Shown: positions 10,176-19,667, counted from the stretch's first letter. The stretch: DNA of 64,000 nucleotides from Alphaproteobacteria bacterium (GCA_024236055.1 JACKLF010000002.1:1-64000), one strand, 5' to 3'. Translations and numbers: made by a program. The notes: generated by a model from the letters alone, not told the origin.

Positions 10176-12467
10176 ACGGTCACCGCGACCATCACTGGCA
10201 ACACCCAGGGCGACCAGACCAACAGCCAGACCCAGCGCGCCACCGGCGGTGCGGGCGGCTATGCAGCCAACACCAACACGCTGGACAACAGCGCGCGGGC
10301 GACGGGCGGCGCGGGCGGCAACGCCACTGGCGGCACGGGCGGGACCGGTTACGGCGGCAACGCCACGGGCGGCAATGCCACCAACCGCAACGACCTGAAC
10401 CAGACCCAGGCGCAGACCGCCAACGTCAATCCGACCATCACCACCACCAGCCAGGGCGGCGCCGGCGGCACCGCGAATGCGACGGGCGGCACCGGTTACG
10501 GCGGCAATTCCACCAGCAATGCGACCGGGGGCAATGCCACCAACCGCAATGACAACACCGCCTACGGCTACGGCTATGGCGGCAACGCGACCAACACCAA
10601 CGACAACACCGCGACCGGCGGCAATGCCACCAACAACAATACCAGCACGATCGACGTGACGGCGCGCGGCACCGGCGGCAACGCCAATGCCACGGGCGGC
10701 AACGCCACCGCGAACGGCACCGGCTATGGCTATGGCGGCAACGCCACGGCGACGGGCACGGGCTATGGCGGCAATGGCTACGGCTATGGCGGCAACGCGA
10801 CCTCCAACAGCAACGCCACCAACAACAACACCAGCACGAACAACAATACGAACAACAACACGGCGAACAGCAACTCGACGTCGAACGCGACCAGCAATTC
10901 GACCTCGAACGCCAACGCCAATGCGACGAGCAACTCGACCTCGAACGCCACCAGCAATTCGACCAGCAACTCGACGAGCAACGCCACCGGCGTGGGCGTC
11001 GGCGTGGGCACGGGTTCGGGCGGTGGTTCGGGCGGCGGCAACGTCAACGTCACCAACAACAATCAGAACAGCCAGCAGCAGAACCAGCAGCAGACCAACA
11101 ACAATAACAACTACAACAACGTCAACAACCAGAACACCAACAACAATCAGAACAACAACAACGTCACGAACAACAACAACAACCAGAACAACAACAACAA
11201 CCAGAACAACAATTACAACAACAACAATCAGCAGCAGACCAACAACAACCAGAACTACAACAACAACGAAAACAACAACTACAACAACAACCGGAACTAC
11301 AACCAGAACTTCAATTACAACAACCAGAACCAGCAGCAGTACCAGAACAACGAAAACAACAATTACAACAACAACTACAACAACCAGAGCCAGTACCAGA
11401 ACCAGTACAGCGACAACCGGAACAACAACTTCAACAACCAGTACCAGGGCCAGTATCAGAACCAGAACCAGTACGGCTTCAACAACTACAGCGGCCGCTA
11501 CAGCCAGTATCAGAACCAGGACAATGGCTATGGCTATCGCAACGAATATTACGGTCCGGGCGGCAGCTATGCCGAAGCCGAAGCGGGTGCCGGCGGCTAT
11601 GCGGGCGGCGGTTACGCGGGCGGCGGTTATGCGGGTGGCGGCGCCTATGGCGGCGGCTTCCGCACGGCCCAGGGCAGCGGCGTGGTTTCCGGCAGCGGCC
11701 TGACCGGCTTCGGTTATGCCGGCGGCAGCGGCGGCCAGGGCGGCTACACCTACTACCAGCCCGGCGGTCCGATCGGCGCCTATGGCTATGCCCGTCCGCT
11801 GCCGGTCACGCGCGGCGCGGCGACCAGCAGCAGCACCCAGGGCGAAAGCCGCACGGTGGCCCGTTCATCGGGCAGCGCGGTCAGCGCCGGCACCGGCTAT
11901 GGCGCGGCGGGCGGCCAGTGCCGCTTCCAGGATGCGACCGTGGTCAAGGCGATCCACGCCATCTGCGAAACCGGCGACGGCCACCAGTATCCGGCCAGCC
12001 ACATGACCAAGGACACCTGGATCAGCAACAGCTATGACGGCGAAGTCGCCCGCTGCCTGCCCGGGTCCACCCTGAAGGTGATGGTCGGCTCGGTCGTCTC
12101 GTCCAACCAGGGCATGACCACCGACATGGACGGCGCCCAGGTTCTGCAGTGCGCCCCCGGCGAGGCGGTGCGCCACTACAAGAACGGGATGCTCAAGTGC
12201 GCGCCCGCCGAGAAGGTGCCGGACTGCACCGAGCGCACCAACCTGCGCAAGTACGGCACCGGCGACATGTTCTTCTCCTATGTCACCCGGGTGTGCCTGC
12301 CGGCCAAGGCGCAGAACGCCCAGGCCTCGGCCTCCTCCTCGAGCAGCTACAGCTACTCGATGACCACCGAGCAGCGTCAGCAGGCCGCCGCCTATGCCAG
12401 CCAGAAGGCGCGCGAGCTGCACCTGTCGGGCATGACCCTGCAGGGCGGCGTGGGCCAGGGCTACTAA
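10176..12467 (+). CDS. C-terminal part of giant repeat protein, with Asn/Gln-rich segment and Cys domain
   Basis: An uninterrupted frame of about 763 residues ends at the TAA at 12465-12467. It starts with TVTATITGNTQGDQTN and more GGNATNRND repeats. Then come a Ser/Thr/Asn/Ala tract, a Gly hinge, and an Asn/Gln/Tyr-rich prion-like segment at about 11040-11540. GGYAGGG repeats follow, and then a distinct C-terminal domain from about 11910. That domain starts at GGQCRFQDATVVKAIH and carries seven Cys within about 125 residues, with motifs YDGEVARCLPG, LQCAPGEAVRHYKNG and CTERTNLRKYGTGDMF. The tail is a Ser run and a charged helix. The C-terminal domain looks like a conserved folded cap or anchoring unit, but I do not recognise it with certainty. 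Confidence 0.8.
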   Translation, partial: TVTATITGNTQGDQTNSQTQRATGGAGGYAANTNTLDNSARATGGAGGNATGGTGGTGYGGNATGGNATNRNDLNQTQAQTANVNPTITTTSQGGAGGTANATGGTGYGGNSTSNATGGNATNRNDNTAYGYGYGGNATNTNDNTATGGNATNNNTSTIDVTARGTGGNANATGGNATANGTGYGYGGNATATGTGYGGNGYGYGGNATSNSNATNNNTSTNNNTNNNTANSNSTSNATSNSTSNANANATSNSTSNATSNSTSNSTSNATGVGVGVGTGSGGGSGGGNVNVTNNNQNSQQQNQQQTNNNNNYNNVNNQNTNNNQNNNNVTNNNNNQNNNNNQNNNYNNNNQQQTNNNQNYNNNENNNYNNNRNYNQNFNYNNQNQQQYQNNENNNYNNNYNNQSQYQNQYSDNRNNNFNNQYQGQYQNQNQYGFNNYSGRYSQYQNQDNGYGYRNEYYGPGGSYAEAEAGAGGYAGGGYAGGGYAGGGAYGGGFRTAQGSGVVSGSGLTGFGYAGGSGGQGGYTYYQPGGPIGAYGYARPLPVTRGAATSSSTQGESRTVARSSGSAVSAGTGYGAAGGQCRFQDATVVKAIHAICETGDGHQYPASHMTKDTWISNSYDGEVARCLPGSTLKVMVGSVVSSNQGMTTDMDGAQVLQCAPGEAVRHYKNGMLKCAPAEKVPDCTERTNLRKYGTGDMFFSYVTRVCLPAKAQNAQASASSSSSYSYSMTTEQRQQAAAYASQKARELHLSGMTLQGGVGQGY

Positions 12468-12486
12468 ACCCCCTGTCCGCTATCGA

Positions 12487-12515
12487 AAAAGGGCGGCCCA
12501 TCGGGGCGCCCTTTT
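12487..12515 (+). terminator. Rho-independent terminator after the giant repeat gene
   Basis: AAAAGGGC (12487-12494) pairs with GCCCTTTT (12508-12515), with additional GC pairing inside the loop. It lies 20 bases after the stop codon, and the run of T supports termination on the plus strand. Confidence 0.8.
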
Positions 12516-12563
12516 GCCGTTCAGGCCCCCGCCCGGATCAATGCGGCGTTGCACTTCGCCGCG

Positions 12564-12591
12564 TTGCAACGAGGGCTCCCCCTGCTATTGT
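12564..12591 (+). promoter_or_regulatory. Sigma-70-type promoter of sucC
   Basis: TTGCAA (12564-12569) and TATTGT (12586-12591) are separated by 16 bases and lie 45 bases upstream of the sucC ATG. This is a good match to the housekeeping consensus. The transcript would start near 12598. Confidence 0.5.
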
Positions 12592-12635
12592 GCGCCCCTC
12601 TTGCCCCCAGCCGGGCGTTTTCAAGGGCTAACTCC

Positions 12636-13805
12636 ATGAATATCCACGAATATCAGGCCAAAGCGGTGTTGCGCGGATTCGGCGTGCCGGTACCCGATGG
12701 CAAGGCTGCCTTCAGTGTCGAAGAGGCGGTGGAAGCCGCCAAGTCCCTGCCCGGCCCGGTCTGGGTGGTGAAGGCCCAGATCCATGCCGGCGGCCGCGGC
12801 AAGGGCGGCGGCGTCAAGGTGGTCAAGTCCATCGAGGACGTGAAGAAGGAAGCCGAGCGCATGCTGGGCATGACGCTGGTGACCCACCAGACCGGCCCGG
12901 CCGGCCGCCTGGTCAAGCGCCTGTATATCGAGGACGGCTCGGCCATCGAGCGCGAACTGTATCTGTCGGCGCTGGTCGACCGCGCCACCAGCCGCATCGC
13001 CTTCATCGTCTCCACCGAAGGCGGCATGGACATCGAGGAAGTCGCGGCCAAGACGCCCGAGAAAATCCACACCTTCCAGATCGAGCCCGCCGTGGGCTAC
13101 AGCCCCTATGTGGGCGGCCAGATCGCCAGCGCGCTGGGCCTCAAAGGGCCCCAGGCCAAGCAGATCGGCCAGGTGGTCAAGAAGCTCTATGAGGCCTTCA
13201 TCGACAAGGACATGAGCCTGCTGGAAATCAACCCGCTGGTGGTGACCAAGGACGGCAGCATCATCTGCCTGGATGCCAAGCTGAACTTCGACGACAACGC
13301 CCTGTTCCGCCACAAGGACGTGATGGAGCTGCGCGACCTGGACGAGGAAGATCCCGCCGAGGTCGAAGCGTCGAAATACGACCTGTCCTACATCAAGCTG
13401 GACGGCGAGATCGGCTGCATGGTCAACGGCGCGGGCCTGGCCATGGCGACCATGGACATCATCAAGCTGTTCGGCAGCGAGCCCGCCAACTTCCTGGATG
13501 TGGGCGGCGGCGCCACCAAGGAAAAGGTCACCCAGGCGTTCAAGATCATCGTGTCCGATCCGAACGTGAAGGGCATTCTGGTCAACATCTTCGGCGGCAT
13601 CATGAAATGCGACATCATCGCCGAAGGCATCGTGGCCGCGGCCAAGGACCTGTCGCTGACCGTGCCGCTGGTCGTGCGCCTGGAAGGCACCAATGTGGAG
13701 CTGGGCAAGGAAATCCTGGCCAAGTCCGGCCTGGCCATCACCTCCGCCGACAATCTGGCCGACGCCGCGCAAAAGGTGGTTGCGGCCGTGAAGAGTGGGA
13801 AGTAA
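12636..13805 (+). CDS. sucC: Succinate-CoA ligase (ADP-forming), beta subunit
   Basis: SucC pairs with SucD to make succinyl-CoA synthetase, which converts succinyl-CoA, ADP (or GDP) and phosphate to succinate, CoA and ATP in the TCA cycle. The 389-residue length is normal for the family. It starts with the family signature MNIHEYQAKAVLRGFGVPVP, has the ATP-grasp Gly loop AGGRGKGGGVKVV near residue 51, and ends with the CoA-ligase half containing VNIFGGIMKCDIIAEGI near residue 316. I chose the ATG at 12636, preceded by AAGGG, rather than an upstream in-frame start that would add an unrelated 29-residue extension. Only two bases separate it from the next ORF, which splits it from sucD. Confidence 0.97.
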   Translation: MNIHEYQAKAVLRGFGVPVPDGKAAFSVEEAVEAAKSLPGPVWVVKAQIHAGGRGKGGGVKVVKSIEDVKKEAERMLGMTLVTHQTGPAGRLVKRLYIEDGSAIERELYLSALVDRATSRIAFIVSTEGGMDIEEVAAKTPEKIHTFQIEPAVGYSPYVGGQIASALGLKGPQAKQIGQVVKKLYEAFIDKDMSLLEINPLVVTKDGSIICLDAKLNFDDNALFRHKDVMELRDLDEEDPAEVEASKYDLSYIKLDGEIGCMVNGAGLAMATMDIIKLFGSEPANFLDVGGGATKEKVTQAFKIIVSDPNVKGILVNIFGGIMKCDIIAEGIVAAAKDLSLTVPLVVRLEGTNVELGKEILAKSGLAITSADNLADAAQKVVAAVKSGK

Positions 13806-13807
13806 GC

Positions 13808-14305
13808 GTGGCAGAGGGCCAGCCACTCGTTGTGCTGATGCGACGTCTGACAGAGCCGCACTTATCCGCCTATGATTTGCTTGATAAAGAACTGAAAAGC
13901 CTTGGTTTTGAGCAATTAGAACTACCTGTGCCGGCTAGGCGGGATACAGTCAAATTCGGAGCCAGTTCAGCCCACAAAAAAGGCGACACCGTCGTGCAGC
14001 TATCGACCGGCACGGGTCGCGAAGCAGGACATGAGATGTCTCATATCTCACTGAGCGTCATGGATAAGACTTCATCGTTTCCGGACACCGTCAAAGAGGT
14101 TGCGGATTGGCTTGGCGCAGAACCGGAATACCTTGCAAAGGCTGCACAATTTACAGTTCTAGAAAATGGCTCTGCATGGACGCCAATAGCGTTGGCCGAA
14201 ACGAAGCAGTGGCCCACAAAGTTGAACGGAACCCTCGCCCATATCAACGTGATGGATATGGGGTTCGGCGTATCAATTTCTCGCATCGTGCAAAGGACTA
14301 AGTAA
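13808..14305 (+). CDS. Unrecognised 165-aa protein inserted between sucC and sucD
   Basis: The frame begins with GTG two bases after the sucC stop (VAEGQPLVVLMRRLTEPHLS; the ATG at 13838 is the alternative) and ends four bases before sucD. I do not recognise the family. It has no signal peptide, membrane segment, Cys-rich motif or repeat. The predicted protein is mixed alpha/beta, with segments DLLDKELKSLGFEQLELPVP, EMSHISLSVMD and a late TLAHINVMDMGFGVSISRI strand. Base composition is clearly poorer in GC and more AT-rich at third positions than sucC and sucD on both sides. This suggests a horizontally acquired gene captured into the sucCD transcript. It could be a toxin/antitoxin-like or phage-derived cargo protein, but nothing in the sequence shows that. 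Confidence 0.75.
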   Translation: MAEGQPLVVLMRRLTEPHLSAYDLLDKELKSLGFEQLELPVPARRDTVKFGASSAHKKGDTVVQLSTGTGREAGHEMSHISLSVMDKTSSFPDTVKEVADWLGAEPEYLAKAAQFTVLENGSAWTPIALAETKQWPTKLNGTLAHINVMDMGFGVSISRIVQRTK

Positions 14306-14309
14306 CATC

Positions 14310-15188
<879 letters not shown>

Positions 15189-15240
15189 TTGCCCCAAGAG
15201 ATTGCCCAAGGAAGAGGCGGTAGCGATACCGTCACGAAAC

Positions 15241-15273
15241 AGGCCCGGCGGAGAAATCCGGCCGGGCCTTTTT
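15241..15273 (+). terminator. Rho-independent terminator after sucD
   Basis: AGGCCCGGC (15241-15249) pairs perfectly with GCCGGGCCT (15261-15269), followed by TTTTT. It ends the sucC-sucD transcript and separates it from sucA. Confidence 0.88.
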
Positions 15274-15462
15274 CATACCCGATCGCATGGGTATCGATGA
15301 CGAATAGGCATCGCCAAGGGCGCCTCTTCGCCCCATATTAACCGCAATACCGTTGAATCTGTCTCAGGAAGGGCTTACCACCCCACCGCACGCGAAACAC
15401 CGCCTCCCCGGCGGGTCCAGGAACGGGTTAGAGCCCAACAAGCTCCCCCACAAGCGTTTGAA

Positions 15463-18426
15463 ATGACTGAACAATCCCCATCAGACAAACTCAATCGCGC
15501 CTCCAACGCGATCCTCGAAGCCACCTCCTTCCTCAACGGCACCAACGCCCAGTTCGTCGAGCAGCTCTATGAGCGCTACCTGGCCGACCCCAATTCGGTC
15601 GAGCAGGGCTGGCAGGACTATTTTGCACAGCTTGGCGAAAAGGGGCTGAGCCCCACCCAGCTGGGCCGCGGCCCCGCCTGGAAGCGCGATGCGCGCCCCG
15701 ACCTGGCAAATGGCGATCTGGTCGCCGCCCTGACCGGCCAGGAACCGCCGGCCAAGCCCGCCCCAAAGGGCAAGGGCGCGCCCGCCGCTGCCGCCGATCC
15801 GGCCGCAGCGCTGAACGCCGCCAAGCACTCCATTCACGCCGTCCAGATGATCCGCGCCTATCGCATGGTCGGGCATCTGGAAGCCGATCTCGATCCCCTG
15901 GGCATCACCCACTCGACCCCCCAGCCCACGCTGGACCCGGCCAATTACGGTTTCGAGGGCGCCGAGCTGGACAAGCCCGTCTATGTCGACGGCATCCTGG
16001 GCGTCGAAAACGCCACCCCGCGCGAACTGCTGGGCCGGCTGCGCAGCATCTATTGCGGGCGGATCGGCTATGAGTTCATGCATATCCATGACGCCGAACA
16101 GAAGCTGTGGCTGCAAAAGCGCATCGAGGGCGAGGAAGGCCAGATCGGCTTCACCCCCGAGGGCAAGAAGGCCATCCTGAACAAGCTGATGGAGGCCGAG
16201 GGCTTCGAGAAGTTCGCGGCCAACCGTTTCGTCGGCACCAAGCGCTTCGGCCTGGATGGCGGCGAAGCCACCATTCCGGCGCTGGAACAGATCATCAAGC
16301 GCGGCGGCCAGCTGGGCGTGAACCAGATCGTGCTGGGCATGGCCCATCGCGGCCGCCTGAACGTGCTGGTCAATGTGATGGGCAAGCCCTATCGCCAGCT
16401 GTTCCATGAATTCCAGGGCGGCGCGGCCAATCCGTCCAGCGTCGAAGGCTCCGGCGACGTGAAGTATCACCTGGGCGCCTCCTCGGACCGCGAGTTCGAC
16501 GGCCACAAGGTGCACCTGTCGCTGACCGCCAACCCATCGCACCTGGAAATCGTCGACCCCGTCGTGCTGGGCAAGGCCCGCGCCAAGCAGTGGCAGCTGC
16601 ACGACATCGACGCGCGTTCCTCGGTCCTGCCGCTGCTGATCCACGGCGATGCGGCCTTTGCCGGCCAGGGCGTGGTGGCCGAATGCTTCGCCATGAGCGG
16701 CACCAAGGGCTTCCGCACCGGCGGCACCATCCATTTCGTGATCAACAACCAGATCGGCTTCACCACCGCGCCGGTTTTCTCGCGCTCCTCGCCCTATTGC
16801 ACCGACATCGCCCTGATGGTGCAGGCGCCGATCTTCCATGTGAATGGCGACGATCCCGAAGCGGTGGTTCACGCCGCGCGAATCGCCATCGAGTTCCGCC
16901 AGCAGTTCAACAAGGACGTCGTCCTGGACATGATCTGCTATCGCCGCTTCGGTCACAACGAGACCGACGAGCCCAGCTTTACCCAGCCGCAGATGTACCG
17001 GGTGATCCGCAATCACGCCACGACGCTGCAGCTTTACTCGAAGAAGCTGGTCGAGGAAGGCACGCTGAGCGACGCCGATGTCGAGGCGATGCAGGGCGAT
17101 TTCAACAACCGCCTGGATGAAGAGTTCAACGCCTCCAAGGCGCACCTGCCCAACCGCGCCGACTGGCTGGACGGCAAGTGGCAGGGCATGGAAGCCGCCC
17201 CCAAGCTGGGCGACCGCCGCGGCGACACCGGCGTGCCCGAGGAAACGCTGCGCAAGGTCGGCAAGGCGCTGACCACCGCGCCCGAAGGCTTCAACCTGCA
17301 CAAGACCATCACCCGCCTGCTGGAAGCCAAGGCCAAGATGTTCGAGACCGGCGAAGGCTTCGACTGGGCAACCTGCGAGGCGATGGCCTTCGGCACCCTG
17401 CTGGACGAAGGCTATTACATCCGCCTGTCGGGCCAGGATTCCACCCGCGGCACCTTCAGCCAGCGCCATGCCGGCCTGGTCGACCAGGAGAGCGAGGAGC
17501 GCTACTACCCGCTGCAGCATATCGGCGAGAACCAGGGCTGCTTCGAGGTCGTGGATTCGCTGCTGTCGGAAGAGGCCGTGCTGGGCTTCGAATATGGCTA
17601 CAGCCTGGCCGAGCCCAAGGCGCTTGTCCTGTGGGAAGCCCAGTTCGGCGACTTCGCCAACGGCGCCCAGGTGGTGATGGACCAGTTCATCTCGTCGGGC
17701 GAAATGAAGTGGCTGCGCATGTCGGGCCTGACCCTGCTTCTGCCGCACGGCTATGAGGGCCAGGGGCCCGAGCACAGCTCGGCCCGCCTGGAACGCTACC
17801 TGCAGCTTTGCGCCCAGGACAACATGCAGGTCTGCGTGCCCACTACGCCGGCCAACTATTTCCACATGCTGCGCCGGCAGATGCACCGCCCGTTCCGCAA
17901 GCCGCTTGTGGTGCTGACGCCCAAGTCGCTGCTGCGCCACAAGAAGTGCACCAGCTTCTTCACCGACATGCTGCCGTCCAACAGCTTCCACCGGGTGCTG
18001 CGCGACCAGGCCGAAGCGGTGCCGGGCGCCACCACCATCGAGCTGGCCCCCGACAACAAGATCAAGCGCGTCGTGCTGTGCTCGGGCAAGGTCTATTTCG
18101 ACCTGATGGAAGAGCGCGAGAAGCGCGGCGAGAACCGCATCCAGATCATCCGCATCGAGCAGCTCTATCCCTTCCCGGAGAATGTTCTGGCCCAGGAGCT
18201 GAACCGCTTCCCCAAGGCCGAGATCGTCTGGTGCCAGGAAGAGCCGCAGAACCAGGGCGCCTGGACCTTTGCGCGCCCGCGCATCGAGGCGACCATCGCC
18301 CAGCTGGGCGGCAAGGGCAGCCCGCGCTATGTCGGCCGCCCCGAATACGCCTCAACCGCCGCCGGCCTGATGAAGCAGCACCAGGCCGAACTGGCTGCCT
18401 TCCTGAACGACGCACTCTCGCTTTAA
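15463..18426 (+). CDS. sucA: 2-oxoglutarate dehydrogenase E1 component
   Basis: This thiamine-diphosphate enzyme decarboxylates 2-oxoglutarate and passes the succinyl group to E2 in the OGDH complex of the TCA cycle. It has 987 residues, full length for the family. The N-terminal E2-binding segment contains FLNGTNAQFVEQLYERYLADP. After an Ala/Pro linker come the dehydrogenase domain with GMAHRGRLNVLVNVMGKP, HLGASSDREF, HGDAAFAGQGVVAE, the ThDP/Mg motif region HVNGDDPEAVVHAARIA and YRRFGHNETDEPSFTQP. The transketolase-like C-terminal half follows (FSQRHAGLVDQE, LPHGYEGQGPEHSSAR). The gene is 29 bases from odhB, so the two form one operon. No strong Shine-Dalgarno is seen before the ATG. Confidence 0.97.
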   Translation: MTEQSPSDKLNRASNAILEATSFLNGTNAQFVEQLYERYLADPNSVEQGWQDYFAQLGEKGLSPTQLGRGPAWKRDARPDLANGDLVAALTGQEPPAKPAPKGKGAPAAAADPAAALNAAKHSIHAVQMIRAYRMVGHLEADLDPLGITHSTPQPTLDPANYGFEGAELDKPVYVDGILGVENATPRELLGRLRSIYCGRIGYEFMHIHDAEQKLWLQKRIEGEEGQIGFTPEGKKAILNKLMEAEGFEKFAANRFVGTKRFGLDGGEATIPALEQIIKRGGQLGVNQIVLGMAHRGRLNVLVNVMGKPYRQLFHEFQGGAANPSSVEGSGDVKYHLGASSDREFDGHKVHLSLTANPSHLEIVDPVVLGKARAKQWQLHDIDARSSVLPLLIHGDAAFAGQGVVAECFAMSGTKGFRTGGTIHFVINNQIGFTTAPVFSRSSPYCTDIALMVQAPIFHVNGDDPEAVVHAARIAIEFRQQFNKDVVLDMICYRRFGHNETDEPSFTQPQMYRVIRNHATTLQLYSKKLVEEGTLSDADVEAMQGDFNNRLDEEFNASKAHLPNRADWLDGKWQGMEAAPKLGDRRGDTGVPEETLRKVGKALTTAPEGFNLHKTITRLLEAKAKMFETGEGFDWATCEAMAFGTLLDEGYYIRLSGQDSTRGTFSQRHAGLVDQESEERYYPLQHIGENQGCFEVVDSLLSEEAVLGFEYGYSLAEPKALVLWEAQFGDFANGAQVVMDQFISSGEMKWLRMSGLTLLLPHGYEGQGPEHSSARLERYLQLCAQDNMQVCVPTTPANYFHMLRRQMHRPFRKPLVVLTPKSLLRHKKCTSFFTDMLPSNSFHRVLRDQAEAVPGATTIELAPDNKIKRVVLCSGKVYFDLMEEREKRGENRIQIIRIEQLYPFPENVLAQELNRFPKAEIVWCQEEPQNQGAWTFARPRIEATIAQLGGKGSPRYVGRPEYASTAAGLMKQHQAELAAFLNDALSL

Positions 18427-18455
18427 CCCGCCGCGAAATCTGACAAGAGCCACCG

Positions 18456-19664
18456 ATGACCGTTGAAATTAAAGTGCCCGCGATGGGCGAATCCGTGACC
18501 GAAGCCACTGTCGCCAAGTGGTTCAAGAAGGAAGGCGACGCGGTCAAGCGCGACGAGCCCCTGCTGGAACTGGAAACCGACAAGGTGACGGTCGAGGTGC
18601 CCTCGCCTGCCGATGGCGCAATTGAATCCATCTCGGTCAAGGCCGGCGACACGGTGACGGTCGGCGCGCTGCTGGGCGCGATCGCCGAAGGCAAAGCCGG
18701 CGCCGCCCCCGCCAAGAAGGCCGAAGCGCCCAAGCCCGCGGCCCCTGCCGCGCCTGCCCCCGCTCCCGCCGCGGCTCCCACGCCGGGCGCGCCCGCCATG
18801 CCGTCGGCCCAGCGCATCGCCGCCGAAAGCGGCATTCCGACATCGTCTGTCGCCGGCACCGGCCGCGACGGCCGCGTGACCAAGGGCGACATGCTGGCGG
18901 CGCTGGAATCGCGCAGCGCCCAGCCGGCCGCCGCTGCGGCGCCTTCCGGCCCGCGCGCCAACGAGATGCGCGAGGAAAAGGTGCCGATGACGCGCCTGCG
19001 CAAGACCATCGCGCTGCGCCTGAAGGAATCGCAGAACACCGCCGCCCAGCTGACCACCTTCAACGAGGTGGACATGACCGCGGTGATGAACCTGCGCGCC
19101 GCCTACAAGGACGCCTTCGAAAAGAAGCACGGCGTCAAGCTGGGCTTCATGGGCTTCTTCACCAAGGCCGTTGTCGCCGCGCTGAAGGAACTGCCCAACG
19201 TCAATGCCGAGATCGAAGGCGACAACATCGTCTACAAGAACTATTTCGATATCGGCATCGCGGTCTCGACCGAGCGCGGCCTGGTCGTGCCGGTGGTGCG
19301 TGACGCCGAAAACCTGTCGCTTGCCGACATCGAAAAGACCATCGCCGATTTCGGCAAGCGCGCCCGCGACAACAAGATCAAGCTGGACGAGCTGCAGGGC
19401 GGCACCTTCTCGATCACCAATGGCGGGGTGTTCGGCTCGCTGATGTCGACCCCGATCCTGAATTCGCCCCAGTCGGGCATCCTGGGCATGCACAAGATCC
19501 AGCCGCGCCCCATGGCGATTGGCGACAAGATCGAGATCCGCCCGATGATGTACCTGGCCCTGTCCTATGACCACCGCATCGTGGACGGACGCGAGGCGGT
19601 CACCTTCCTGGTCAAGGTGAAGGACAATCTGGAAGATCCCCAGCGGATGCTCCTGGAAATCTGA
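18456..19664 (+). CDS. odhB: 2-oxoglutarate dehydrogenase E2, dihydrolipoyl succinyltransferase
   Basis: This is the core of the OGDH complex, transferring the succinyl group from lipoyl-lysine to CoA. It has 402 residues with three domains: an N-terminal lipoyl domain with Lys43 in ETDKVTVEV, an Ala/Pro linker, a peripheral subunit-binding domain (AQRIAAESGIPTSSVAGTGRDGRVTKGDML), and the catalytic domain with SYDHRIVDG (His373, Asp377). TFNEVDMTAVMNLRAAYKD and FMGFFTKAVVAALKELP are typical of the succinyl-specific E2 rather than the acetyl E2. No E3 (lpd) gene follows in this window. Confidence 0.97.
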   Translation: MTVEIKVPAMGESVTEATVAKWFKKEGDAVKRDEPLLELETDKVTVEVPSPADGAIESISVKAGDTVTVGALLGAIAEGKAGAAPAKKAEAPKPAAPAAPAPAPAAAPTPGAPAMPSAQRIAAESGIPTSSVAGTGRDGRVTKGDMLAALESRSAQPAAAAAPSGPRANEMREEKVPMTRLRKTIALRLKESQNTAAQLTTFNEVDMTAVMNLRAAYKDAFEKKHGVKLGFMGFFTKAVVAALKELPNVNAEIEGDNIVYKNYFDIGIAVSTERGLVVPVVRDAENLSLADIEKTIADFGKRARDNKIKLDELQGGTFSITNGGVFGSLMSTPILNSPQSGILGMHKIQPRPMAIGDKIEIRPMMYLALSYDHRIVDGREAVTFLVKVKDNLEDPQRMLLEI

Positions 19665-19667
19665 TAA

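Larger units (their letters stand above)
857..12467 (+). other. Whole locus of one giant secreted low-complexity repeat protein, frame-disrupted
   Basis: Joining the repeat-coding frame across small shifts gives one continuous protein of about 3,870 residues from the ATG at 857 to the TAA at 12465-12467. The modules in order are: signal peptide, five FNMNRP-type repeats, about a dozen IDASK/IDNSK repeats, Gly/His linker, poly-Asn tract, about 2,700 residues of Gly/Thr/Asn/Gln repeats (GGAGGYGYGYGG, TSTIYVVG, STPTLNLTVDNSADNS, NDQTNDQ), an Asn/Gln-rich segment, GGYAGGG repeats and a folded-looking C-terminal domain with seven Cys. The coding frame moves near 3477, 3845, 6408, 9739, 9971, 9994, 10048 and 10163-10176. 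The sequence shows no premature change of composition at these points, so one gene is the simplest reading. The function is unknown. Candidates are an adhesin, matrix/amyloid or surface-layer fibre. Confidence 0.75.

Noticed and set aside
3477..10176. Programmed ribosomal frameshifting in the giant gene
   Set aside because: No slippery heptamers or downstream structures recur at the shift points, and the shifts go in both directions by 1, 2 and 5 bases. Sequence loss explains them better.
12549..12635. A longer sucC start adding 29 residues
   Set aside because: The extension is not part of the family. It overlaps the promoter at 12564-12591, and the ATG at 12636 has AAGGG upstream.
15481..17991. 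An 836-residue open frame opposite sucA
   Set aside because: It is a shadow of a gene with unmistakable 2-oxoglutarate dehydrogenase motifs.
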